Shown here piece by piece: positions 26,985 through 36,038 of a stretch of DNA of 64,000 nt. How positions within the stretch are numbered: the first letter of the stretch is position 1; each line of letters begins with the position of its first letter. Under the pieces are notes generated by a model. That model did not search any database. It was not told the origin of the DNA and saw nothing but the letters and a program-made list of their open reading frames with translations. Source of the DNA: Acetatifactor muris (GTDB taxonomy: Bacteria > Bacillota > Clostridia > Lachnospirales > Lachnospiraceae); NCBI GenBank assembly GCA_023664365.1, contig JAMPFR010000001.1, positions 66,074 to 130,073 of the forward strand, given 5' to 3'. Both the position numbers and the translations under genes were made by a program.

Positions 26985-27174
26985 TTCGGTTCTCCCTTCA
27001 TCGTGTATGCCGCGTAACGGCATGTCGGCTGAACTGTTATTATTTTACTGCATCGGGGGCCGGTTGGCAACCCCCTGCCGATTAACAGCTGAAAATTCAT
27101 GGACTGGCACGTTTTTTTGCCTGCTGCATAAAAATATAACAAGTATGTATGCAAAGCTATATGGGAGGTGCTTT

Positions 27175-27708
27175 ATGGCATTGGTAGTTCTCGATGCCGG
27201 CCACGGCGGCGAAAACCCCGGCGCCACTTACAACGGAAGGCAGGAGAAGGATGACGCCCTGGCGCTCGTGCTGGCGATAGGGGCCATACTGGAGGCAAAC
27301 GGTGTAAATGTCTACTATACCCGCAACACAGATATTTACGAGTCTCCTCAGCAGAAGGCTATGGAGGGAAACGCAGTGAATGCGGATTACTTTGTATCCA
27401 TTCATAGAAATGCCAGTCCCTACCCGAATCAATATACAGGGGTAGAAACTCTGGTTTACAACCGTTACGGCGAAGCGGCAAGGCTGGCATATAATATCAA
27501 TACCCGTCTGGAGGATGTGGGTTTTGTAAACCAGGGGGTCAACGAGAGGACCAATCTGGTGGTGCTGAACAGGACGGCAATGCCTGCGGTGCTGGTGGAG
27601 GTGGGATTTATCAACACAGACGCGGACAATCAGCTTCTGGATCAACGCTTTAACGAAACGGCCCGGGCCATTGTGGACGGAATCCTGGCCACGGTATGGA
27701 GCGCATGA
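27175..27708 (+). CDS. N-acetylmuramoyl-L-alanine amidase, Amidase_3 domain only
   Basis: 177 residues from ATG 27175, four bases after GGGAGGTG; the frame extends to 27007 without support. The zinc ligands are visible: His in LDAGHGGENPG, Glu shortly after in GRQEKDD, His in VSIHRNA, and the catalytic Glu in LVEVGFIN. There is no signal peptide, membrane anchor or wall-binding domain, so it acts in the cytoplasm, is exported by an unknown route, or is released with lysis; similar stand-alone amidases are common in clostridia and in spore or phage contexts. Its 3' end overlaps the pstS gene. Confidence 0.9.
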   Translation: MALVVLDAGHGGENPGATYNGRQEKDDALALVLAIGAILEANGVNVYYTRNTDIYESPQQKAMEGNAVNADYFVSIHRNASPYPNQYTGVETLVYNRYGEAARLAYNINTRLEDVGFVNQGVNERTNLVVLNRTAMPAVLVEVGFINTDADNQLLDQRFNETARAIVDGILATVWSA

Positions 27709-28619
27709 GGACAGGGCGCATTATACGGGCGGAAAATGCCCGAAAACCGGGATGCGATAAACGTAGGCGAGTCAAAGCAGAGCGCTATATCAGGCGGGCA
27801 GCGCTCTCTGCCGTCTGTGTACTGGCTGCCCTGTTTGCGTTCTGCCATGGGAAAGAGTTCTTGCTTTGCCATGAAAACGGGGGATCGTTGTCCGGCAGCA
27901 TTCGTATGGCAGGAAGTACCTCCATGGAAAAGCTGGCGGATGCGCTGGCGGAAGGCTTTATGGAGAAGTATCCGGATGTAAATGTGACAGTGGAGTTTGT
28001 GGGTTCCGCGGCCGGAATCCGGGCGGTGCTTTCCGGAACTGCGGATATCGGTAATTCTTCCAGAGATCTGAAGGCGGCAGAAAAGGCGGAAGGCGCTGTG
28101 GGGCATATAGTGGCGCTTGACGGAATTGCAGTCTGCGCAAATCCGGCGGATGGTGTAAGCAGCTTGACAAGTGGGCAGCTGGCGGCTATTTACACCGGAG
28201 CAGTCACAAACTGGAGCCAGGTGGGCGGCATGGAGTTTCCCGTTGTGGTGGTGGGGCAGCAGGCAGGCAGCGGCACCAGGGAGGCATTTGAAGAGCTTCT
28301 GGGAGTGCGGGATATATGTGTCTATGACAACGAGCTGGCAAGCAGCGGCGCAGTGCTGGCAAAGGTTGCTTCCACTCCCGGCGCTGTGGGCTATCTGTCT
28401 CTGGAGGTCGTGGATGAAAGTGTTGTTGTGCTGGCGTTGGATGGGGTGCAGCCCACAGCGGATACCGTTAAGGCAGGCAGCTATTTTCTCAGCAGGCCTT
28501 TTTTGATGGTGACAAAGGGAGAAATTGACCGACAAAGTCAATTGCTGCAGGCGTGGTTTGCCTATGTGCTGGGGGAGGAAGGACAGAAGGCTGCGGAACA
28601 GGCAGGGTTAATCAGGTGA
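27705..28619 (+). CDS. pstS: Phosphate ABC transporter substrate-binding protein
   Basis: 304 residues from ATG 27705, which overlaps the amidase stop (ATGA); ATG 27696 gives three more. A basic N-terminus and one hydrophobic segment ending in ALFAFCHG form an uncleaved anchor or a poor lipobox. The mature part has the phosphate-binding signatures AGSTSMEKLADAL near the N-terminus and GSGTREAFEELLG in the middle, and ITN-like TGAVTNWSQVGG. It captures phosphate outside the membrane for PstCAB. Confidence 0.92.
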   Translation: MRTGRIIRAENARKPGCDKRRRVKAERYIRRAALSAVCVLAALFAFCHGKEFLLCHENGGSLSGSIRMAGSTSMEKLADALAEGFMEKYPDVNVTVEFVGSAAGIRAVLSGTADIGNSSRDLKAAEKAEGAVGHIVALDGIAVCANPADGVSSLTSGQLAAIYTGAVTNWSQVGGMEFPVVVVGQQAGSGTREAFEELLGVRDICVYDNELASSGAVLAKVASTPGAVGYLSLEVVDESVVVLALDGVQPTADTVKAGSYFLSRPFLMVTKGEIDRQSQLLQAWFAYVLGEEGQKAAEQAGLIR

Positions 28620-28677
28620 AAAACGCGTCAGGCAGATACAACATAAGGAAGAGGAAAAGGAGGTCACCGTATCAGAA

Positions 28678-29703
28678 ATGGAATCGGCGGAAATACATAA
28701 TAGTTCAGAATCTGTTACGAAAGCTTCAAGGCAGTCCTTTCGGAGCGTTTTCATCGGCGAAAGGATTCGGGAGGAGAGGAACTGCGAAAGGTTCAAAAGG
28801 GCAGCGGGCGGGAAGCTGACAGAGCAGGCGGCCGGGATCATCTTCCGTTTCTGCGGCCTTGCGGCGGTTCTGGGGGTTTTCTTTATCACCCTGTATATGA
28901 TTATCAGCGGTACGCCGGCTTTGTTTAGGGTGGGGCTGAAGGAGATAGTGTTCGGCAGGGTCTGGAAGCCCACCGGGGTGGAACCGAAATTCGGAATCCT
29001 GTATGTGATTCTCACATCCCTTGTGGGGACGGCCCTGGCGGTGCTGCTTGGAGCGCCTGTGGGAATCCTGACGGCGGTGTTTCTGGCGGAAACGGCTGAC
29101 CGACGGCTGGCGGGACTCTTTAAGTCCGCGGTGGAGCTGCTGGCCTGCATTCCCTCAGTCATCTACGGCCTGTTGGGGCTTTATCTGCTGCATCCGCTGA
29201 TATACAAGCTGGAGCTGCGGATATTTGCCGACTCTGAGAGTCATCGGTTTACCGGAGGAGCCAATCTGCTGTCAGCGGTGATTGTGTTGGCCGTTATGAT
29301 TCTGCCCACGGTCATCAGCGTCAGCGAGACTGCCATACGGGCGGTAGAGCCGGACATCAGGGCCGCCTCCCTGGCTTTGGGGGCTTCCCGGATGCAGACT
29401 GTATTTCGGGCGGTGCTGCCTGCGGCAAAGCCGGGAATTGTGACGGCGGTGGCGCTGGGAGTGGGGAGAGCCTTGGGAGAGGCTACCGCCGTTGCGCTGG
29501 TGTCCGGCAACAGCGTTAATTTTCCGCTGCCCTTTCATTCTGTGCGTTTTCTGACCACTGCCATTGTCAGCGAGATGGGATACGCCCAGGGCGTCCACCG
29601 GGAGATGCTTTTTACCATAGGGCTTGTCCTGTTTCTGTTTATCATGGCGGTAAACATCGGACTGAACTGGATACTGAAAAAGGGGGCGGGAGCTTATGAG
29701 TGA
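28678..29703 (+). CDS. pstC: Phosphate ABC transporter permease PstC
   Basis: 341 residues. A hydrophilic N-terminal extension of about 55 residues precedes six membrane segments. The ATPase-coupling EAA loop is seen as ALGASRMQTVFRAVLPAAKPG, and ACIPSVIYGLLGLY is typical of PstC. AAGGAGG lies 14 bp before the ATG, longer than ideal. Forms the membrane channel with PstA, whose gene overlaps by 8 bp. Confidence 0.95.
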   Translation: MESAEIHNSSESVTKASRQSFRSVFIGERIREERNCERFKRAAGGKLTEQAAGIIFRFCGLAAVLGVFFITLYMIISGTPALFRVGLKEIVFGRVWKPTGVEPKFGILYVILTSLVGTALAVLLGAPVGILTAVFLAETADRRLAGLFKSAVELLACIPSVIYGLLGLYLLHPLIYKLELRIFADSESHRFTGGANLLSAVIVLAVMILPTVISVSETAIRAVEPDIRAASLALGASRMQTVFRAVLPAAKPGIVTAVALGVGRALGEATAVALVSGNSVNFPLPFHSVRFLTTAIVSEMGYAQGVHREMLFTIGLVLFLFIMAVNIGLNWILKKGAGAYE

Positions 29704-30628
29704 GTGTGCCCGGCGTGAGAAGGCGGAAAAGTATGAAAGGTTCGTAAAACCCGGACAGTTTCGGTTGTCGCGGCGGCTTTCGGAAGCCTTTCTTACGGCT
29801 GTCGTTTACGGAGCTGCCGGTATTTCCCTGTTTCTGCTGTCGGGAATGATGGGCTATGTGTTTTTCCGAGGGTTTCGTGCCTTAAGCATTCGCTTTTTTA
29901 CCACAGTGAGCAGCGCCCTGAAGGGAACGGTGGGAATTGCCGGGAATCTGGTGAATACCCTGTACATAATTGTACTCACTCTGCTGACTGCCGTGCCTGT
30001 GGGGGTGGGCGGGGCAATCTACCTCAGTGAATATGCCAGGCCGGGGCGGCTGGTGCGGCTGATTGAGTTTGCCATGGAGATTCTCACGGGTATTCCTTCG
30101 GTGGTGTTCGGGCTGTTCGGCATGGTGTTTTTCGGAAATGTGCTGGGGCTGGGATATTCCGTTTTGAATGGGAGTTTTACACTTTCGCTGATGGTGCTGC
30201 CCCTGATTATGAAAAACACCCGGGAAGCGCTGCGCGCCACGCCGGAAAGCTATCGGAACGGCGCCCTGGGGCTGGGTGCGGCCAAATGGTATATGATCCG
30301 CACGATTTTGCTGCCTTCCGCCATGCCGGGTATCCTGACAGGCGTTGTCCTGGCAGTGGGAAGAATTCTGGGAGAGTCAGCCGCACTTATTTTTACGGCG
30401 GGCAGTGCAAGGCTTCTGCCCGGGCTTACAGGAGTTCCGGGAGAGGATTTGGTAAAGCTGGGACAAAAGGTATTGGAGCCGGGAGGCACCCTTACCCTTG
30501 AACTTTATCTGCAGGCGGAAAACGGGCGATACGAAGCAGCCTTCGGTATCGCCTGCGTATTGATTCTCATGGCGCTGCTTATTAATCTGCTGCTGAAGCT
30601 GGCGGCAGGAAGAGCAGGGAGGGCGTGA
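29696..30628 (+). CDS. pstA: Phosphate ABC transporter permease PstA
   Basis: 310 residues, six membrane segments. The coupling loop reads ALGAAKWYMIRTILLPSAMPG and the segment TGIPSVVFGLFGMVFFG is typical of PstA. Overlaps pstC and is followed after a 149-bp gap by the ATPase gene. The hydrophilic first 30 residues are charged. Second half of the phosphate channel. Confidence 0.95.
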   Translation: MSECARREKAEKYERFVKPGQFRLSRRLSEAFLTAVVYGAAGISLFLLSGMMGYVFFRGFRALSIRFFTTVSSALKGTVGIAGNLVNTLYIIVLTLLTAVPVGVGGAIYLSEYARPGRLVRLIEFAMEILTGIPSVVFGLFGMVFFGNVLGLGYSVLNGSFTLSLMVLPLIMKNTREALRATPESYRNGALGLGAAKWYMIRTILLPSAMPGILTGVVLAVGRILGESAALIFTAGSARLLPGLTGVPGEDLVKLGQKVLEPGGTLTLELYLQAENGRYEAAFGIACVLILMALLINLLLKLAAGRAGRA

Positions 30629-30777
30629 CGCCGGAAAATATCCGCAGAATGCAGGACGCCGTATCCCGGCAGACAGGCAGTATATCTCAATGACAGGTCA
30701 GCGATATCCTGCGGCATGAAAAGCGGGGGAGTGTGATACAGGCGGAGAAAGCCGCAGGGAGATGGAGAACGAAATGT

Positions 30778-31536
30778 ATGGAAATGAGCAAAATAGCGGT
30801 GGAGGGGCTGCATCTGCACTATGGCGGGAACCATGTCCTTAAGGGGGTGAGCATGGAAATCAGGAGCCATACCGTCACGGCCCTTATCGGACCCAGCGGC
30901 TGCGGCAAATCCACCTTTTTGAAATGCATCAACCGCATGAATGACCTGGTGGGAAATGTACGGATCGAGGGTAACATTCTGCTGGACGGCGAGGATATTT
31001 ATGACAGAAGGGTGGATGTGACGCTGCTGCGGAAAAAGGCGGGCATGGTCTTTCAGCAGCCCAATCCCTTCCCCATGAGCATTTACGACAATGTTGCCTA
31101 CGGACCCAGACTGCATGGCGTCAGAAACAGGGGCCGGCTGGATGAAATTGTGGAGAATTCCCTGCGGGGAGCGGCCCTTTATGAGGAGGTAAAGGATTCC
31201 CTGGGAAAACCGGCTCTGGGGCTGTCCGGCGGGCAGCAGCAGAGGCTCTGCATTGCCAGGGCGCTGGCGGTGGAGCCGGAGGTGCTGTTGATGGATGAGC
31301 CCACCTCCGCCCTGGATCCGGTTTCCACCTTAAAGATTGAGGAATTGCTGGAACGTCTGAAGAAAAAGTACACGGTGGTTATTGTGACCCACAATATGCA
31401 GCAGGCGGCCAGAATTTCGGATGAAACCGCTTTTTTCCTGGATGGAGAACTGGTGGAGTCCGGCCCGGCGGGGGTTTTGTTCTCCAAGCCTAAGGACAGG
31501 CGTACCAGAGACTATGTGACGGGACGGTTCGGATAA
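30778..31536 (+). CDS. pstB: Phosphate ABC transporter ATPase
   Basis: 252 residues from ATG 30778 (GGAG ten bases upstream); the GTG frame to 30733 would add 15 unusual residues. Walker [10 protein letters not shown], the PstB-specific [18 protein letters not shown], signature [15 protein letters not shown], Walker [13 protein letters not shown]. Energises PstCA. No phoU gene follows, although phoU usually ends such operons; the next sequence is a terminator and gene debris. Confidence 0.96.
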   Translation: MEMSKIAVEGLHLHYGGNHVLKGVSMEIRSHTVTALIGPSGCGKSTFLKCINRMNDLVGNVRIEGNILLDGEDIYDRRVDVTLLRKKAGMVFQQPNPFPMSIYDNVAYGPRLHGVRNRGRLDEIVENSLRGAALYEEVKDSLGKPALGLSGGQQQRLCIARALAVEPEVLLMDEPTSALDPVSTLKIEELLERLKKKYTVVIVTHNMQQAARISDETAFFLDGELVESGPAGVLFSKPKDRRTRDYVTGRFG

Positions 31537-31608
31537 AAAACAGTGTGCCATAATTCCCCATTTCCGTCTCCTGAATTTTGCAAACCAAAACTGATAGGGA
31601 GTAATGAT

Positions 31609-31758
31609 ATGGCAGATAAAAATTTCAAAACCGTCGAGGAACAGATGGGAATCCTCCGTTCCCGTGGCCTCACTATTGATGATGAGCCACAGGCCAGGGC
31701 TTTCCTTTGCCCTGGCTTTTTCAATGAATTATCATGTGCTTGCGGGAGTAAATGCTGA
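31609..31758 (+). pseudogene. Remnant of an Abi-like (abortive infection, AbiD/F type) gene
   Basis: 49 codons from ATG 31609. The first 35 residues, MADKNFKTVEEQMGILRSRG and LTIDDEPQARAFL, match the N-terminus of Abi_2-type proteins (F-K-T-x-E-E-Q-x-x-I-L-x-S-R-G-L-x-I-x-D); intact members are some 300 residues. After that the sequence becomes unrelated and lies within a terminator hairpin, so only the 5' tip survives. Identification rests on pattern memory, not alignment. Confidence 0.5.
31693..31721 (+). terminator. Rho-independent terminator downstream of pstB, inside the Abi remnant
   Basis: GCCAGGGC (31693-31700), loop TTTCCTTT, GCCCTGGC (31709-31716), then TTTTT. Likely ends the amidase-pst transcript. 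Confidence 0.85.
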
Positions 31759-31853
31759 GTTATAGTAAACGAAAAAGGAACCGTATTTACTATAACTTGG
31801 TGTACGCGGCCGCAAAATGATAACATGGAAATAAAAAAAGCGAGGAGGATTTC

Positions 31854-32040
31854 ATGGTTCAGTTCAACATACCGGATGCCAAAAAGAAAAGGGTACTCAT
31901 AGACAGTGATGCTAAAAATGAGGCGGACGACCAGTTTGCGATTGTGCAGGCATTGCTATCCGAGGGATTTGACCTACGGGGACTGATCGCGGCACATTTC
32001 GGCGGGGAAAGACCCTGTCAGACACTGCAGGAAAGCTATG
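31854..32040 (+). pseudogene. 5' fragment of an inosine-uridine-type nucleoside hydrolase
   Basis: About 62 codons from ATG 31854 behind GCGAGGAGG. The calcium-binding signature of nucleoside hydrolases is intact: VLIDSDAKNEADDQFAIVQA, followed by GLIAAHFGGE and ESYDDYHDVL. Intact proteins have over 300 residues; here homology ends near 32035 and a fragment of another gene follows in a different frame. The frame itself continues without homology to 32138. Confidence 0.65.
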
Positions 32041-32130
32041 ATGATTACCATGATGTTCTACGGCGGTCTGATTCCCAGTTATATGGTAGTCAGAAGTCTG
32101 CAAATGCTCAACACCAGATGGGCAGTGTAA
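32041..32130 (+). pseudogene. Fragment of a LplB/YtcP-type sugar ABC permease
   Basis: 29 codons in a second frame encode TMMFYGGLIPSYMVVRSL and QMLNTRWAV before a stop. This matches the well-conserved loop of CUT1-family permeases (TMxFxGGLIPxYLVVxxLGLLxTxWAxI). No start, no other part of the gene. It is joined directly to the nucleoside hydrolase fragment, so a deletion has fused two degraded genes. Confidence 0.6.
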
Positions 32131-32138
32131 AGGGCTGA

Positions 32139-33335
32139 TCAGAGCCGGGCGTTTTCCCTGCGGTACTGCATGGGAGTTATTCCGTAATTTTTCTTGAAGA
32201 TATTCTGAAAATAAGACTGGCTGGAAAAACACAGATAGCTGCTGATTTCGGCCAGGCTTTTTTCACTGTATGCCAGCAGACTCTTTGCCTCCTCCAGCCT
32301 GCACCTGGTGATGAAGGCTCCTATATTGATGCCCAGCTCTTCCTTGAACCGCTTCATGGTGTAGGAAGGGCTGCGGTGGATGTGCTCCGCCACACTGCCT
32401 ACGCTGACAGGTGTGTTGGTATGGCTTCGAATGTAGCTGATACACTGGTAGACCTCCGCAGAGATGCCTTCGGGAATGCGGGCCTCCCCCGCCAACATAC
32501 AGAAGTCCTTCAGCATGGAAAACTGCAGGGTCTTGACTGCGTCAATGGTAAGCTGCTGCTCACACTCCTGCACATAGAGATCCACCAGCTGGTATGTTTT
32601 TTCTATATCCACACCGGCGGGAATGGCGCTTAAGACAGCAATCTTGGCGGCGGTAAGGATAAACAAATTTTTGGCATGGCGCAGAGGGGTGCTGGCCAGC
32701 TTTCCCTCTCCCGCGAATTTCGTCTGGAGCATCAGAAAGTCCTCCAACTGCCGTATATCGCCGTTTTTGATATGAGCAAAGAGGGCTTGCTCATAGCGCC
32801 AGGAATTGTGGGACTGATTGCTTTCCAGGCTGTCTATCCGATGGTGCAGCTGCTGCCTGGTGCGCTCCTGCGTACACCCTTTCTCCTGGACAAAATAGTC
32901 CTCAAGCTGCATTTCTTTCCCGTTCAGGATCTGATGCAGGAGAGCAAGATGTGTTGCAAATTGCGAGTGGCTGATGAGGGGGATTGCGTTCAGAAATTCC
33001 GCAACCGTTTCCCTGAGATCAAGAGAAATTGCGTTTTCGTGCATAAAGGTGCGAACCACCTCATCGGTCACCGGTACACTGAAGGAAGGCCCCAGTATGA
33101 CCCGGTAATCGGTTCCTTCCACATGGACGCAGCCGTATTCAATATCGGCAGAATATCTGCAGAAGGTGGGATTGGCCTGGGTATAGGGCGCTTCCCAGAA
33201 AAGTTCGCCGTTATTCATGTATTCATGCTGCAGAAGCTCTCCCAGTGAGGAATAGGGAGATTTTCGCCCCAGCAGCAGGCTGACCGGGATGCGGGTCACG
33301 GCAAAATAATTTTTGCAAAAGGAGATATAATTCAT
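32139..33335 (-). CDS. AraC-family transcriptional regulator
   Basis: 398 residues; ATG preceded by GGAGGCAGAAA on the minus strand. The C-terminal 100 residues are the paired helix-turn-helix of AraC proteins: VGSVAEHIHRSPSYTMKRFKEE for the first and the classic SSYLCFSSQSYFQNIFKKN with YGITPMQYR at the end. The long N-terminal 290 residues are not a cupin I recognise; they are mostly helical. Convergent with the debris at 31854-32130 and divergent from the GH1/GH78 remains. The repeated half-sites at 33414, 37018 and 44488 are good candidates for its operators, so it probably controls the glycan genes to its right. Confidence 0.92.
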   Translation of the reverse strand: MNYISFCKNYFAVTRIPVSLLLGRKSPYSSLGELLQHEYMNNGELFWEAPYTQANPTFCRYSADIEYGCVHVEGTDYRVILGPSFSVPVTDEVVRTFMHENAISLDLRETVAEFLNAIPLISHSQFATHLALLHQILNGKEMQLEDYFVQEKGCTQERTRQQLHHRIDSLESNQSHNSWRYEQALFAHIKNGDIRQLEDFLMLQTKFAGEGKLASTPLRHAKNLFILTAAKIAVLSAIPAGVDIEKTYQLVDLYVQECEQQLTIDAVKTLQFSMLKDFCMLAGEARIPEGISAEVYQCISYIRSHTNTPVSVGSVAEHIHRSPSYTMKRFKEELGINIGAFITRCRLEEAKSLLAYSEKSLAEISSYLCFSSQSYFQNIFKKNYGITPMQYRRENARL

Positions 33336-33413
33336 TTTCTGCCTCCGTACTCTGTAACTGCAATATCTATTTAATTATAATAATGTATAAAGAATAAAAA
33401 TCAATATGAAAAT

Positions 33414-33466
33414 TTACAATTTTGAATTATATTCTGCAATATGTGAAGCAAGGTTTGGATTACACT
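33414..33466 (+). promoter_or_regulatory. Probable AraC operator plus -10, promoter of the GH1/GH78 remnants
   Basis: Half-sites TTACAATT (33414-33421) and CTGCAATA (33434-33441) start 20 bp apart; TACACT follows at 33461-33466 after exactly 19 bp. Same spacing as at 37018-37070 and 44488-44540. It lies between the regulator gene and the damaged GH genes. Confidence 0.6.
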
Positions 33467-33491
33467 GAGTAAAAGAACATGACTGGAGGAA

Positions 33492-33900
33492 ACGCAGTTT
33501 TCAAATAGATTTTACTGGGGAGCCTCCGGCGGGGCGTTCCTGAAAGATAAGAAATACGATATTGTTCTGATGAAGCAGCTGCGGATCAGGGTGTACGGCA
33601 TTGCCGTCAGTTGGGCGGAGATTATGCCTGAAGAGGGCAAAGCCGACCGAGCTGCCATAAGGTATTACCGGGAGACTATTACCGGGAGACGGCGGAAATG
33701 CTGCTGGATGCAGGAATCCTGCCGGTGCTGATTGCGGAGAACGGTATGGCAAGTCTGGATTTCGTCATGAGTGATGGGCTTGGTACACGATCAGCAGAGA
33801 ATCGAGTATATGAAAGGATATTTAAGAGGCTTGAAGCAGGCGGCAAAGGAAGGATATTCGGTCATGGGTTATCTGCGGGAATGGAGAGAATCTGTAACTT
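33492..33900 (+). pseudogene. Shattered GH1 beta-glucosidase / 6-phospho-beta-glucosidase
   Basis: Pieces of GH1 in different frames. First piece (frame of 33510): FYWGASGGAF, then YDIVLMKQLRIRVYGIAVSW and AEIMPEEGKADRAAIRYYRE, matching the GH1 start and the LMKELG..YRFSISWPRI strand. Second: MLLDAGILPVL at 33698. Then AENGMASLDFVMSDGL, and in another frame VHDQQRIEYMKGYLRG, LKQAAKEGYSVMGYL, matching the GH1 nucleophile (ENG) region and the HDxxRIxYLxxHL end. Most of the middle is deleted; about 130 codons remain of some 460. Confidence 0.7.
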
Positions 33901-33919
33901 TTTGAAAGGATATATAGAT

Positions 33920-35797
33920 ATGGGCGGTGTTGACAGTACAAATTGGATATGGATTCCCGATTGGGAGAAGGAAGAACACACGAAAGCATGTCTGATCTGC
34001 TTTCGGAAGAAATTCTTTATCGACGCAGGGCGGCCGGAGATAAAAGTACGGGTATCCGCGGAGTCCCGGTATAAGCTGTATGTAAATGGGCAGATGGCAG
34101 AGCTTGGCCCATGCAAAGGAGATCGTCTGGTCTGGTATTACGATGAATTGGATCTTTCTGCGTATCTTACGGAGGGTGAAAATGTGCTGGCTGCGGAGGT
34201 TTTGCATTATCCTGTGGACGGCTGGGGAAACCACAGCATTATCAGGACATCCACACCCGGATTTTATTTGAAGGAAATCAGCGGATCGCATGGTATAGAT
34301 GCGGATGGGACTTGGCGCTGCAGTGTGGTACGGGATTTTAAGATTGTTTCCGAATTTCCGTGGCATGCACAGCTGCAGATCCTCGAAAACCGTATTGCAG
34401 ATGAATGCCTGACGGGGTGGAAACAAAAGAGTTATAAGGATGACAGCTGGAATTTTGCAAGACTCTATACGGCAGAACAGATAAGCCTCTTAAAAAGCCC
34501 CGGCAGTCTGCATCCAAGACCAATCCCGTTTATGCTAAAAGTGCAGCGGCATTTTCAAGGCGTATATGGAAACAGCAGGCAGAAGCTTCGGGCCGAAAAA
34601 TGGGACGGTGTACTCCATGGAAATGATACGGTAAGCATTGTGCCCAATCATCATGAAACAGTGGAAATCGACGCCGGGGAGATGATGTGCGGCTTCCTGT
34701 CCCTCCGTATGGCAGGCGGTGCTAATGCCATTCTACAGATTATGACCTGTGAGGGCTATGTGAAAGAACTGCCCGCTTCCCCGGGGGAATTTGCGGTAAA
34801 AGGAGACAGGACAGACTGGAAAAGCGGGTATCTGCATGGGTTTACGGACACTTATCGGGCGGCGGGAAACGGAACGGAAGAGGAGCCGGAATGCTATGAG
34901 CCCTTTTGGTTTCGGACATTTCGCTTTATAAAGCTGGATATCCAGACGGCGGAGGAACCGCTTACGGTGACGGGATTTGATTATATGGAAACCGGTTATC
35001 CGCTGGAGGTGCATACACAGGTAAGCACGTCGGATCCAAGTCTGGCGGATATATGGGATATCAGTCTCCGCTCCCTGCGAAGGTGTATGCAGGAGACCTA
35101 TACGGACTGTCCGTTCTATGAGCAGCTGCAGTATGCGATGGATGCGCGGAGCCAGATTTTGTACACTTATGCGGTTTCAGGGGACGATCGGCTGGCACGG
35201 CAGTGTATGGAGGATTTCAGGAGGTCACAGCGTCCGGACGGCACATTAAATGCCTGTTATCCGGATGCAGAGCCGAATGTGATTCCTACTTTTGGCATCT
35301 ATTATGTTCTGATGCTTTACGATCATATGATGTATGTGGGTGATAAAGGGTTTCTCCGCAGGCATCTTGGCTGTATGGACAATGTTCTGAACTTTTTTGC
35401 GGAAAATCTGGATGAGAGAGGGTTAGTCGGTTCGATTGGCGGGCAGCTTACGGATCGCGCCTATTGGTCCTTTATCGACTGGGCGCTGCCCTGGGGCAGG
35501 ACGACCGGTATGCCGCCTGCGGGACTGCAGGGACCGATTACGATGGAAAGCTTTCTCTATATTTACGGCTTGATACATGGGGCGGCAGTCATGGAATATC
35601 TGGATCGCGGCGACACGGCGCGGGAATACAGAGAGCGCGCTGAGAATGTGAAAGCGGCAGTCAACAGGTACTGCGTGGATTCGGAGGGCAGATACACGGA
35701 CGGGCCCGGCGTGAGAGAATACAGCCAGCACTGTCAGGTATTTGCGCCTCTTACGGATACGGTCTGCCTGGAAAAGGGGCGTGAACTGCAGAGTTAA
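33920..35797 (+). pseudogene. Alpha-L-rhamnosidase-like protein (GH78), C-terminally truncated
   Basis: 625 residues from ATG 33920 (AAAGG ten bases upstream); the frame is open to 33698 but that part is GH1 debris. The N-terminal domain (NWIWIPDWEKEEHTKACLIC..FRKKF..YKLYVNGQ) is the galactose-binding-like fold typical of GH78. The alpha-barrel segment ETYTDCPFYEQLQYAMDAR is the hallmark of the family. The frame stops after the REYSQHCQVFAPLTDTV segment, while intact proteins continue through the end of the barrel and a beta-sandwich, some 150-250 residues more. The break is 17 bp from the DUF3990 module. May still make protein, but probably inactive. Confidence 0.7.
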
Positions 35798-35813
35798 TTT
35801 GAAAAATAAATTT

Positions 35814-36038
35814 TCAGGAAAACAATTTCTTCTCGGTTTCAAGCAATATCTGAACCAAGACCTTATAGTCCAGATACTGTATCCCCTCTTTCCCGGTATA
35901 TATCTTATCAGAGAGATTACTGTTATAGTATATATCCATCGCTTTTTCATACGCAAAGTCACACTTTTCAGCCAGGTGTGCTATAATACGCTCTTCAAGA
36001 TTTTCCCGATATATATTTTCCAGAGTTTCTTCTTTCAT
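35814..36038 (-). CDS. Small helical protein, third gene of the DUF3791/DUF3990 operon
   Basis: 74 residues, no membrane segment; predicted helical. Start overlaps the end of the DUF3990 gene by 4 bp. The pattern AMDIYYNSNLSDK...GIQYLDYKVLVQILLETEK recalls small proteins often found next to DUF3990 genes. If the module is a toxin-antitoxin system, this or the 71-residue protein is the likely immunity partner. Function not established. Confidence 0.65.
   Translation of the reverse strand: MKEETLENIYRENLEERIIAHLAEKCDFAYEKAMDIYYNSNLSDKIYTGKEGIQYLDYKVLVQILLETEKKLFS

Noticed and set aside
32376..33248. Plus-strand frames over the AraC regulator
   Set aside because: Antisense to a gene with a strong ribosome site and clear helix-turn-helix motifs.
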